From Leucobacter rhizosphaerae (GTDB taxonomy: Bacteria > Actinomycetota > Actinomycetes > Actinomycetales > Microbacteriaceae): DNA of 64,000 nt. Numbering within the stretch: position 1 is the stretch's first letter; every line of letters starts with the position of its first letter. The stretch spans positions 2,976,001-3,040,000 of the forward strand of contig NZ_CP095043.1 in assembly GCF_022919175.1 (NCBI RefSeq), given 5' to 3'. Under the pieces are notes generated by a model. The model did not search any database. It was not told the origin of the DNA and saw nothing but the letters and a program-made list of their open reading frames with translations. The translations under genes were made by a program, and so were the position numbers. This document shows, piece after piece, positions 16,131 through 23,984 of this stretch.

Positions 16131-17615
16131 GTGACCATCCCGAACGACACCGCGACGATTCCCGTCGCACCGGCATCCGGCTCCGAATCCGGACCGGCGC
16201 CCGCTCCGTCGACGTCGCGCAGGTGGTGGGCGCTCGCGGTGATCGCGCTCACCCAGCTCGTCGTGGTGCTCGACGGCACGATCGTGAACGTGGCGCTCCC
16301 GAAGGCGCAGCAGGATCTCGGGCTGAGCGACGGCGAACGGCAGTGGGTGGTCACGGCCTACGCGCTCGTCTTCGGAGCGCTCCTGCTGCTCGGCGGGCGC
16401 ATCGCCGACTACTGGGGCCGCAAGCGCGCGTTCCTCGTCGGCATGGTCGGGTTCGGCGCGGCCTCCCTGTACGGTGGGCTCGCGCAGGGAGCCACCGAGC
16501 TCATCGTCGCGCGCGGACTCCAAGGACTCTTCGCGGCGCTGCTCGCGCCCGCCGCCCTCGCACTGCTCACCGTGACCTTCCCGTTCGGGCGCGACCGGAA
16601 CACCGCATTCGCCGTCTACGGCGCGGTGGCCGGCAGCGGTGCGGCGGTCGGGCTGCTGCTCGGCGGGCTCCTCACCGAGTTCGCCAGCTGGCGCTGGTGC
16701 CTTCTCGTGAATCTGGTCTTCGTTGCGATCGCCGTGCTGGTCGGGGCGCTGGTGCTGCAGGAGAGCCGGGCACCGGGGCGGGGCCGCCTGGACGTCTGGG
16801 GCGCCGTCACCGTGACCCTCGGCTTCGGCACGCTCGTCTACGGCTTCACCCTTGCGGAGGGCGGCTGGCTGCGCGTCGATACGCTCGGTTGCCTGCTGGG
16901 TGGGATCGTGCTCCTCGGGCTCTTCGTCTGGATCGAGTCCCGCGTCGCGCAGCCCCTGTTGCCGCTCCGAGTCTTGCGCCATCGAGTGCGCGCGGGCGCC
17001 TACGTGATCCAGGCGATCATCGGGAGTGTGCTCATCGGCAGCACCCTCTACATGACACTGCACCTGCAGCTCGTGCTCGGCATGGCGCCGCTGATGGCCG
17101 GCGCAGCCACCGTCGTGATGACGGTGGCGACCCTCGTGGTGGTGCCCGTCTTCACGCGGGTGCTCGCCGCGGTCGGCCCACGGCCGCTCATGGTGGGCGG
17201 GCCGCTCCTCGCGGCAGCGGGGATGCTCTGGCTCGGACGGATCACCGCCGACGGCGACTACGCGACGCAGATGCTCCCGGGCCTCATCCTGCTCGGCGCC
17301 GGCATCGGCATCACGTTCGTGCCGCTGCAGAACCTCGCCCTCATCGGAGTTGCCCCGGCCGACGCCGGTGCGGCTTCGGCCACGGTGAACGCGTCGATGC
17401 AACTGGGCGGGTCGGTCGGGCTCTCCCTCTTCGCGCTCGTCGCGGCCTCTGCCACATCGGCCGCGGTGTCGGGCGGTGCCGGTGCTGCAACCGCGCTCGC
17501 GAGCGGGTACGGGCTCGTCTTCACCGTTGCCTCCGGGGCGCTCGTCGTGGCGGCGATCGTCGCTTTCGTGTGCATCCGGGGATCCCGGGAATCGCTGATG
17601 CCGAGCCACGGGTAG
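16131..17615 (+). CDS. MFS transporter, DHA2 family (EmrB/QacA-type, 14 membrane segments)
   Basis: 494-residue drug:H+ antiporter-type exporter in the cytoplasmic membrane. LDGTIVNVALPKAQQDLG is the TM1 motif (D1) of the DHA2 family, GGRIADYWGRKR is motif A, and GSGAAVGLLLGGLLTE resembles motif C of antiporters. About 14 hydrophobic segments follow. The GTG at 16131 has AAGGAGG directly upstream; an in-frame ATG at 16113 would place the ribosome site inside the gene. No linked regulator gene is present; an inverted repeat over the ribosome site suggests local control. Substrate unknown. Confidence 0.88.
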   Translation: MTIPNDTATIPVAPASGSESGPAPAPSTSRRWWALAVIALTQLVVVLDGTIVNVALPKAQQDLGLSDGERQWVVTAYALVFGALLLLGGRIADYWGRKRAFLVGMVGFGAASLYGGLAQGATELIVARGLQGLFAALLAPAALALLTVTFPFGRDRNTAFAVYGAVAGSGAAVGLLLGGLLTEFASWRWCLLVNLVFVAIAVLVGALVLQESRAPGRGRLDVWGAVTVTLGFGTLVYGFTLAEGGWLRVDTLGCLLGGIVLLGLFVWIESRVAQPLLPLRVLRHRVRAGAYVIQAIIGSVLIGSTLYMTLHLQLVLGMAPLMAGAATVVMTVATLVVVPVFTRVLAAVGPRPLMVGGPLLAAAGMLWLGRITADGDYATQMLPGLILLGAGIGITFVPLQNLALIGVAPADAGAASATVNASMQLGGSVGLSLFALVAASATSAAVSGGAGAATALASGYGLVFTVASGALVVAAIVAFVCIRGSRESLMPSHG

Positions 17616-17689
17616 CATCACGCTCGCGTGGATGTCGAGGCGGTCGGGCGACGCGGATCCGGCCGCCCGGAGGGCATAGGCTGGTTCCT

Positions 17690-18223
17690 ATGACCCGAGG
17701 CCCCGAGATCCAGATCCGCACCGCGCGCACGGCCGATGTGCCGCGCATGGTCGAGCTGATGGAGCCGCTCGTCGCGAGGCGAATCCTGCTCGGCAAGGAT
17801 CTGGTGGAGCTCTACGGGGCCGTCCCGGAGTTCCTGGTCGCGACGCTCGACGACGGCGCGGGGGAGGACGCCACCGTGATCGGCTACGGGGCGGTGCACG
17901 TGATGTGGGACCAGCTGGGCGAGGTGCGCACGCTGGGCGTCTCGGAGGAGCACCTCGGCCGCGGCGTCGGCCACCGGCTCCTCCAGGCGCTCGAGGCGCG
18001 CGCGGAGCAGCTCGGGCTGACCCAGCTCTTCTGCCTCACCTTCGAGACCGACTTCTTCGGCAAGCACGGCTTCGAGGAGGTCAGCGAGAATACGGCGCTC
18101 GTCGCCGCCGACGTCTACGCCGAGCTCCTCCGCTCGAACGACGAGGGTGTTGCCGAGTTCCTGGATCTCGCCCGTGTGAAGCCGAATACCCTCGGCAACA
18201 CGCGCATGTTGAAGCGCCTCTGA
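17690..18223 (+). CDS. argA: Amino-acid N-acetyltransferase (short ArgA-type N-acetylglutamate synthase, GNAT)
   Basis: 177-residue GNAT acetyltransferase of the short actinobacterial N-acetylglutamate synthase type, which catalyses the first step of arginine synthesis from glutamate and acetyl-CoA. The N-terminus IQIRTARTADVPRMVELM, the acetyl-CoA loop LGRGVGHRLL and the C-terminal FFGKHGFEEV are typical. It lacks the kinase-like domain of the long ArgA. The ATG at 17690 is seven bases after TAGGCT (17677-17682), so the mRNA is probably leaderless. A much longer open frame from 16223 is only a shadow of the MFS gene. No other arg genes are adjacent. Confidence 0.82.
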   Translation: MTRGPEIQIRTARTADVPRMVELMEPLVARRILLGKDLVELYGAVPEFLVATLDDGAGEDATVIGYGAVHVMWDQLGEVRTLGVSEEHLGRGVGHRLLQALEARAEQLGLTQLFCLTFETDFFGKHGFEEVSENTALVAADVYAELLRSNDEGVAEFLDLARVKPNTLGNTRMLKRL

Positions 18224-18249
18224 CGCGCGAACCCGGTTACGCTGGCGCT

Positions 18250-18870
18250 ATGTCGACGCTGCGAGATCCCGTGGGACCGAAGGACCGGAAGGTCTACATC
18301 CGGCGCCGGATCATCGTGCTCGCCGTGCTGGTCGCGGTGATCGCGCTGGTGGTGCTCATCTTCGTGAAGCCCGGCTCGAGCGGTGGTGTCAAGGATGCGG
18401 CCCAGGTCGAGGTGCCGAGCGACCTGGCAGGGAGCACCTCGCCGACACCGAAGGACGACGACGAGGTGCCGGCGTGCGCTCCCGGGAGCCTCCGGGTCGA
18501 GGCGGTCACCGATCAGACCGAGTACGTCGAGGGGGTGCTGCCCCAGCTGTCGCTCACGGTGACGAATGTCGGGGGCGACGCGTGCTCCGCGGACCTCGGG
18601 ACCGCGGGCATGCAGTTCGCGGTGTCGAGCGGCGACGACGAGGTGTGGCGCTCCACGGACTGCCAGGTCGATCCCGAATCCCTCGCCGTGATCCTGGAGC
18701 CGAACGAGCCGCTCACGAGCGAGCCTCTCGCGTGGGATCGCACCCGATCCTCCCCGGACACCTGCGACATCACGCGCGAGCCGGTGGTCGCCGGGGGCGC
18801 GTCGTACCACCTTCGGGTCGTCGCGGCCGGTGTCGATGGAGCCGGGACCGCGCAGTTCCTGCTGTACTGA
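18250..18870 (+). CDS. Hypothetical membrane-anchored protein
   Basis: 206-residue protein of unknown function. Residues about 20-45 form one hydrophobic helix (RRIIVLAVLVAVIALVVLIF) after a basic N-terminus, so the remaining domain should face outward. The exterior part begins with a Ser/Thr/Pro linker, then a beta-rich domain with several Cys (VPACAPG, GDACSAD, STDCQVD, DTCDITRE), resembling immunoglobulin-like domains of other actinobacterial surface proteins. The ATG at 18250 follows TACGCT-N6, a leaderless pattern. It ends three bases from the convergent hydrolase gene. Confidence 0.7.
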   Translation: MSTLRDPVGPKDRKVYIRRRIIVLAVLVAVIALVVLIFVKPGSSGGVKDAAQVEVPSDLAGSTSPTPKDDDEVPACAPGSLRVEAVTDQTEYVEGVLPQLSLTVTNVGGDACSADLGTAGMQFAVSSGDDEVWRSTDCQVDPESLAVILEPNEPLTSEPLAWDRTRSSPDTCDITREPVVAGGASYHLRVVAAGVDGAGTAQFLLY

Positions 18871-18873
18871 GCC

Positions 18874-19629
18874 TCAGGGGCGAGCCGGGTGCTCGGCCAG
18901 GAAGTCCAGGATCAGCGAGCCCGCGGGTTCGGGGCTCTTGATCATCGCCTCGTGCCCTCGACCCGGGATCTCGTCCATCGTGCCGTGGGGCAGCGCGGAC
19001 GCGACCTCCGATACCCAGTCGCGCGGGCACACGCGGTCCGTCTCGCCGCGCAGCACGAGGGTCGGGGTCTCGATCTCGGGGCAGAGATCCTCGATCCGGT
19101 GGTCGAGCATGAAGCGGAGCTTGTTGATGAACCACATGGGGCTCGTCTTGGCGTAGGCCCAGAGCCCGGTGAAGAGCACCTTCGGGCCCTCGCCGGCCAG
19201 ATCCTGGATCATGCGGAGCGCCTGCTGGTGGGCCGTGCGCTCGTGCCGGTTCACGGTCGGCGCGATCAGCACGAGGGCGTCGACGAGTTCCGGGTGGCGC
19301 GCGGCCACTTCGGCCACGATCTGCGTTCCCATGGAGTGTCCGACGAGCACGACTCGGCGCGGAGACTCGTCACGGATGAACTGCGCCACGACCTCGGCGG
19401 TCTCCGTGAGCGTCGCGGCCGATCCGGGTTCGGGGGAGTCGCCGAACCCCGGGAGATCCACGGCGAGCACGCGGCCCCGGCCGGCGAGCATCTCGGCGGT
19501 CTCCGAGTAGACGATCCGGCCCATCCCGATGCCGTGGACGAGGACGAACACCACATCGCCGCTCCCGCGGAGATCGGTGAAGGCCATGGTCACCTCGCCG
19601 AGGGTGTACTCCCGGTCGATGCGCTCCAT
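18874..19629 (-). CDS. Alpha/beta hydrolase
   Basis: 251-residue alpha/beta-fold hydrolase. The oxyanion segment is VHGIGMG, the nucleophile elbow is GHSMGTQ (Ser), an acid lies in RGETDRV and the catalytic His is in GRGHEAMI, so the triad is complete. No signal peptide is seen. The ATG at 19629 is seven bases after TACGCT (19642-19637), a leaderless pattern. GGAGGG lies between these and is too close to act as a normal ribosome site. Substrate unknown; the family includes esterases, C-C hydrolases and haloperoxidase-like enzymes. Confidence 0.85.
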   Translation of the reverse strand: MERIDREYTLGEVTMAFTDLRGSGDVVFVLVHGIGMGRIVYSETAEMLAGRGRVLAVDLPGFGDSPEPGSAATLTETAEVVAQFIRDESPRRVVLVGHSMGTQIVAEVAARHPELVDALVLIAPTVNRHERTAHQQALRMIQDLAGEGPKVLFTGLWAYAKTSPMWFINKLRFMLDHRIEDLCPEIETPTLVLRGETDRVCPRDWVSEVASALPHGTMDEIPGRGHEAMIKSPEPAGSLILDFLAEHPARP

Positions 19630-19663
19630 ACCCTCCAGCGTACCGCGCGTGTTCGGGCCTCTC

Positions 19664-20614
19664 TTACCGTGCGCCGCACAGCTCGAAGACGTGCGACGGG
19701 TCACCCGGGCGGGTGAGATCCCGGTCGCGATGCACCATCGACGCGGGGGCATCGGCCTGCGCGCACAACTCGGCGAACGTGCGATCGGAGTCCTCCGTGT
19801 ACTCGATGTCGATGACGTGCGGCCCGTACGCCGCCGCGTAGGTGCCGCACTCGCGGAACGCGGCGCACTCCTCGGTGACGGCGAAGTCGAAGCCCGCCTG
19901 CTCCCGCAGCGCGGTCGTGTCCTCGGCCGCGTTCTTCTGCCCCACAGCGAGCCCCGCGCCGTGAGCGACCTCGACGAACGCGGCGGCCAGCGCGAGATTG
20001 TCCTCCAACGTGAGCGCGCCGTGCGATCGGGTGTACGAGTCGAGGTTGTCGAATTCCACCGCGTGGTAGCCGTCGGCCGCGCACCCCGTGATCCAAGGGG
20101 TGACGCGGTCGAGGATCTCGCTTCGCTGCTCCGGGGTGGAGGTGTCGAGCAGGATCTCGTCGGGCCACTCCGGGTCGACGACGGACGCTCCGCCGCGCTG
20201 CAGCAGTGCGGTCTCCGGCCAATCGGCGAGCTCACCGGGTTGCGTTTGGAAGCCGTTGACGTAGCAGATCGAGTAGATCCCGTCGGCGGGCGGATCTCTG
20301 CGGTCGCGGGCCACGATCCCGACGCCCTCCGCCGGGGGATACGCGCCGCCGAGCTGGTAGTCGGGCGCGGCGCCGGCCGGGGGCAGGGCGACGCCGATGC
20401 TCGCGGGTGCGGTGGTGGGGGCCGGCGGCTCGGATTCGGCCGCGGTGACGGATGCCGATTCGGGCGGCGCCGTGGCGGGGCGGTCGGCCGCACAGGCGGC
20501 GAGGCCGAGCGCGAGGAGTGCGCCGGTGGTCGCGACCGCGACGACGCGCGCGAGTGCAGCGGCGGGTCGTTCGGCGCGGGATTGTGCCGCGCGGGATCGG
20601 TGGGCTGGGGTCAC
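19664..20614 (-). CDS. Endo alpha-1,4 polygalactosaminidase-like lipoprotein (GH114/TM1410 fold)
   Basis: 316-residue putative secreted glycosidase. A hydrophobic signal ends in LAAC, a lipobox, so it is probably a surface lipoprotein, followed by a Pro/Ala/Thr linker. The catalytic domain begins near residue 80 with ALPPAGAAPDYQLGGAY; ICYVNGFQTQPGE, AVEFDNLDSYTRS and AVGQKNAAEDT match the GH114 family, with Asp/Glu candidates in EFDNLD. The family cleaves galactosaminogalactan-type polymers; the natural substrate here is unknown. The GTG at 20614 follows TAGCAT-N6 (20626-20621), a leaderless pattern; an ATG just upstream runs into a stop. Confidence 0.8.
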   Translation of the reverse strand: MTPAHRSRAAQSRAERPAAALARVVAVATTGALLALGLAACAADRPATAPPESASVTAAESEPPAPTTAPASIGVALPPAGAAPDYQLGGAYPPAEGVGIVARDRRDPPADGIYSICYVNGFQTQPGELADWPETALLQRGGASVVDPEWPDEILLDTSTPEQRSEILDRVTPWITGCAADGYHAVEFDNLDSYTRSHGALTLEDNLALAAAFVEVAHGAGLAVGQKNAAEDTTALREQAGFDFAVTEECAAFRECGTYAAAYGPHVIDIEYTEDSDRTFAELCAQADAPASMVHRDRDLTRPGDPSHVFELCGAR

Positions 20615-20739
20615 ACCGTCATGCTAGGCGACGCGGCGGGAATTCCGCCGGGTACGCGATCCCGCCTGGTGATCGCGGCCCCGAACGGTCATATCGCGAT
20701 TCGTCGCCCCGTCCGCGCCGAACGGAGGTATCGTGAAGC

Positions 20740-20922
20740 ATGGACAGGAAACGAGCATCAGAGACCGGGATCCGAGTCGAGATCCCTCAGGGCACGGGCG
20801 AGTCGGTCGCGGTCGACGAGCTCATCGACGACCTGCTGCACGGCGACGTCAACGGTGCGCTGCACGCACTGCACGAGCCCCACAATGAGGCCGTTCCGGG
20901 CGAGGCCGTGCCGGGTCAGTAG
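20740..20922 (+). CDS. Small hypothetical protein (60 aa)
   Basis: Short acidic protein of unknown function with no recognised domain. Coding potential is supported by strong G/C preference at third codon positions after codon 12. The ATG follows TATCGT by five bases (20729-20734), a leaderless-type start, and GGAGG lies slightly too far upstream. It stands alone between a divergent lipoprotein gene and a palindrome. Could be spurious. Confidence 0.45.
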   Translation: MDRKRASETGIRVEIPQGTGESVAVDELIDDLLHGDVNGALHALHEPHNEAVPGEAVPGQ

Positions 20923-20983
20923 ATCCGGGCGGCCACCGCACGACCATCGCACGACCACCCCACGCTGGCTGCGCCATTCACGG

Positions 20984-21047
20984 CGGAGATTTCAGTTCTG
21001 GAGGATCGAATCCCCGGAATCGATCCTCCCAGGGTGAGATCTCCGCA
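20984..21047. repeat. Long intergenic palindrome B
   Basis: 27-base arms (20984-21010 and 21021-21047) with six mismatches around a 10-base centre; the outer GCGGAGAT/ATCTCCGC and inner GGAGGATCGA/TCGATCCTCC are perfect. It ends two bases before the stop of the leftward PucR gene and lies after the rightward small ORF, so it could end transcription from both sides, although no T-run follows. Confidence 0.75.
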
Positions 21048-21048
21048 A

Positions 21049-22596
21049 TTACTGTCGGCTCGCAGGTGCGAGATCCGCTGAGCCCGCATCCTCGAGGCGG
21101 AGCGCGAACCACAGCTCGGCGCGGTCATCGGCGTCGGCGAGGGAGCGCTCGGTGAGCCGCTCGATGCGCGTGAGGCGATCCCGCAGGGTGTTGCGGTGGA
21201 TCCCGAGCGCGGTCGCGGCCGGTCCTCGCTGCCCGTCGGCGCGGAACACGGCGAGCAGGGTCTCCCGCAGCTGCGCACGATCCGCGGCCGAGAGCGGCAC
21301 ACGATCCCCGGTCGGCTCCGTGCCGTGGTGCACGGAGAGCGGGCCCAGCACCCGGGCGCTCAGCGCGCGCTGCGCCGAACCCGTGACGCCCGCTGCGAGG
21401 TCGATGCTGAGCAGCGCCTCGAGCAGCGGGGTGTCCCGATCCGCCCACACCACCTCGGGTACTCGAGGCGCGGTGTAGAGCGGTGCCGTGAGCGAGAGCG
21501 ACTGCAGGCGCGCGCCCGCCGACCGGGCACTGAGTACCGCGTCCTCCAGCAGCGCCCCGCGCCCGACGACGGCGTCGAGTCCGTGCGCCGCGGCGACCCC
21601 GAGCGCGTGCTCGACCGCGGTGTCGGTGTCGCTGCACAGCTGCCAGGCGAGGCTCAGGCCCGGCGCGCGCGGGGCATCGGCCCCCGGGGCGATCAGTCGG
21701 TCGAGGCCGCTCCGAGGGCGGCGGCGCCAGGACGCGACGTCCTCCGCGGTGCCCTGCAGCGCGATCGCCCGGATCCGTGCGGGCAGGTCGAGCGCGGGTG
21801 CGAGGATCGCGGCGCTTCGGGGCGATGCCGTCCCCGCGAGCAGCCTGGCCGTGAACCGCTCCCAGCGCTCGCGCTCGCGCGTCTCCTCGGCGCGGTCGCC
21901 GCGGAGTCCCACGCCGAGCACCATCGATCCCGCGGCGACGACCGAGCGACCCTCGGGGGTGAGCGGGGCGTCTCCCGTGATGGCGAGGCGCAGCGCACCC
22001 TCCGCGTCGAGAGCGATGGTCTCGGTGGTGCCGCCGGTGTGCTCCGCAGAGAACCCGGCGGTGCTGGCGAGCACCGTGTCGTCCGAGCCGAGGAGCGCGA
22101 GGTGCCGCCCGGTCGCCTGGGCGATGCTCGCGAGCACCTCCGCCGGGTCCTGGTCTCCGCGCGAGCGATCCAGCAGTCGCTGCTGCGCCTGCAGCGCCCC
22201 GCGCGCGGCCCGGAGCTCGTCGGCTCGCAGCAGCTCGGCGACCGCCTTGCTGACGGCGATGAACGGGGTGGGAAGGGGGATCTCGAAGAGCGCCACGCGG
22301 TAGGCGCTCGCCGCGGAGAGGAGTGCGGGCGGGATCCGGTCGTGGTTCACGCCGACCCCGAAGCCGATCGCGGCCACGCGCGCGCGGCTCAGGGCTGCGA
22401 CGAAATCGCGCCAGCGGGGGTCGTCGGCGCCGAGCGTCAGGCCGGTGGTCATGATGATCTCGCCGCCCTCGAGGTACTCGCTCAGGTCGAGCAGCTCGGT
22501 CGTGGAGACCCAGGAGAGCTCCGGATCGCCGGGCCCGGCTTGCACGAGGCGGAGGCCGAGCCCGGGGAGCGCGAGCAAGTGCGAGAGCGTGACCAT
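21049..22596 (-). CDS. PucR family transcriptional regulator
   Basis: 515-residue regulator with the PucR layout: an N-terminal PucR domain (MVTLSHLLALPGLGLRLVQA onward), a GGDEF-related central region and a C-terminal helix-turn-helix, GPAATALGIHRNTLRDRLTR. Such proteins activate catabolic genes in response to a metabolite. The ATG at 22596 matches the domain start; an upstream ATG at 22662 would add an unrelated stretch. Divergent from the CoA-transferase/glutaryl-CoA dehydrogenase pair, which it probably controls (inference). Confidence 0.88.
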   Translation of the reverse strand: MVTLSHLLALPGLGLRLVQAGPGDPELSWVSTTELLDLSEYLEGGEIIMTTGLTLGADDPRWRDFVAALSRARVAAIGFGVGVNHDRIPPALLSAASAYRVALFEIPLPTPFIAVSKAVAELLRADELRAARGALQAQQRLLDRSRGDQDPAEVLASIAQATGRHLALLGSDDTVLASTAGFSAEHTGGTTETIALDAEGALRLAITGDAPLTPEGRSVVAAGSMVLGVGLRGDRAEETRERERWERFTARLLAGTASPRSAAILAPALDLPARIRAIALQGTAEDVASWRRRPRSGLDRLIAPGADAPRAPGLSLAWQLCSDTDTAVEHALGVAAAHGLDAVVGRGALLEDAVLSARSAGARLQSLSLTAPLYTAPRVPEVVWADRDTPLLEALLSIDLAAGVTGSAQRALSARVLGPLSVHHGTEPTGDRVPLSAADRAQLRETLLAVFRADGQRGPAATALGIHRNTLRDRLTRIERLTERSLADADDRAELWFALRLEDAGSADLAPASRQ

Positions 22597-22752
22597 AGAG
22601 CGATTCTTGCACAGGCTCGATGCCGGTTGGTATGCAAGGTTGCGCCCGAGCGCCGAGGCCACGCTCGTAGACTGGGGTCACCCGAGACATCGATGCGATG
22701 CGGGGGGCGCGTCGCCCGGCGGCGTGCCCGACGGACCGGCCGAAGGGACTTC

Positions 22753-23955
22753 GTGAGCGAGGGATCTGCACAGACACAGCCCGGGGGCGCCCTGAGCGGC
22801 ATCCGCGTGGCCGACTTCTCGCGTGTGCTCGCGGGACCGCACGCCACCATGATCCTCGCGGATCTGGGCGCGGACGTGATCAAGATCGAGAGCCCGGAGG
22901 GTGACGGCACGCGGCAGTGGCGCCCGCCCGTGAACGCGATCGGGCAGAGCACCTACTTCGCCGGGGTGAACCGCGGCAAGCGATCCGTCGTGTGCGACCT
23001 GCGCGACCCGGACGGGCTCGCACGCGCCGCGGAGATCGCCAGGACCGCCGACGTGGTGATCGAGAACTTCAAGCCCGGCACGATGGAGCGCTTCGGTCTC
23101 GGCTACGAGGCCCTCGCGGAGCAGAACCCCGGCCTGGTCTACTGCTCGATCTCGGGCTTCGGCGACGCGGCGGGCAAGGACCTCCCGGGCTACGACCTGC
23201 TCGTGCAGGCCGTCGGCGGGCTCATGAGCATCACGGGCGCCTCCGACGGCGAGCCGATGAAGGTCGGCGTGGCCCTCGTCGACATCCTCACCGGACTCAA
23301 CTCGGTGATCGGGATCCAGGCCGCCCTCCGCGCCCGCGACACGGCCGGCTCGCCGACCGCCGGACGCGGCCAGCACGTCAAGGTGACGCTCCTCGGGTCA
23401 CTGCTGTCGGCGCTCGCGAACCAGGCCTCCTCGACGCTCGAGACCGGGGTCTCCCCGACGCGCATGGGCAACGCCCACCCGTCGATCGCACCCTACGAGA
23501 CCCTCGACGCCGCCGACCAGTCGATCGCGCTCGCCGTCGGCACGGACGGCCAGTTCGCCCGGCTCTGCGAGGTGCTGGGCGTGCCCGAGCTCGCGACCGA
23601 TGCGCGCTTCGCGACGAACCCGGATCGGGTCGCCCACCGGGTCGAGCTGCGTGCGGCGCTCGAGGTGCCGCTCCGCGAGCGCACGGCGGAGGAGTGGATC
23701 ACGGCCTTCACCGCCGCGAACATCCCCGCCGGGCGCGTGAACACGATCGGGCAGGCGATCGATCTCGCGGAGTCCCTCGGACTCGGGATCGTCGCGGAGA
23801 CCCCCGCGGTCGCCCCCGACGGCACACCGCAGACCCTGCGCTCGATCGCGACCCCGATCGACTTCTCCGCGACCCCCGCCCAGTACCAGGCGCCGCCGCC
23901 CGGTGTCGGCGAGCATCAGGGTGCGAGCTGGATCCCGCGCCCCACCACCCACTGA
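22753..23955 (+). CDS. CaiB/BaiF family CoA-transferase (probable glutarate CoA-transferase)
   Basis: 400-residue class III CoA-transferase, moving CoA between carboxylic acids through an aspartyl intermediate. The opening GIRVADFSRVLAGPHATM, then DVIKIESPEGDGTRQW, and the PGYDLLVQAVGG segment with the conserved Asp are typical. Its immediate partner is glutaryl-CoA dehydrogenase, as in the mammalian succinate-glutarate CoA-transferase route, so glutarate with succinyl-CoA or another donor is the best guess. The GTG at 22753 follows GAAGGGA; a long upstream frame from 21196 is antisense to the PucR gene and is rejected. Confidence 0.85.
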   Translation: MSEGSAQTQPGGALSGIRVADFSRVLAGPHATMILADLGADVIKIESPEGDGTRQWRPPVNAIGQSTYFAGVNRGKRSVVCDLRDPDGLARAAEIARTADVVIENFKPGTMERFGLGYEALAEQNPGLVYCSISGFGDAAGKDLPGYDLLVQAVGGLMSITGASDGEPMKVGVALVDILTGLNSVIGIQAALRARDTAGSPTAGRGQHVKVTLLGSLLSALANQASSTLETGVSPTRMGNAHPSIAPYETLDAADQSIALAVGTDGQFARLCEVLGVPELATDARFATNPDRVAHRVELRAALEVPLRERTAEEWITAFTAANIPAGRVNTIGQAIDLAESLGLGIVAETPAVAPDGTPQTLRSIATPIDFSATPAQYQAPPPGVGEHQGASWIPRPTTH

Positions 23956-23984
23956 CGTCACCCCCCCCCAGACCAAGGAGCACC

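Noticed and set aside
21196-22752. Long N-terminal extension of the CaiB-type CoA-transferase
   Set aside because: It is antisense to the PucR regulator; the family N-terminus begins at the GTG 22753.
23961-23969. Run of nine C as a phase-variable switch between the CoA-transferase and gcdH
   Set aside because: It is intergenic, upstream of an intact ribosome site, and does not change a reading frame; at most it alters spacing.
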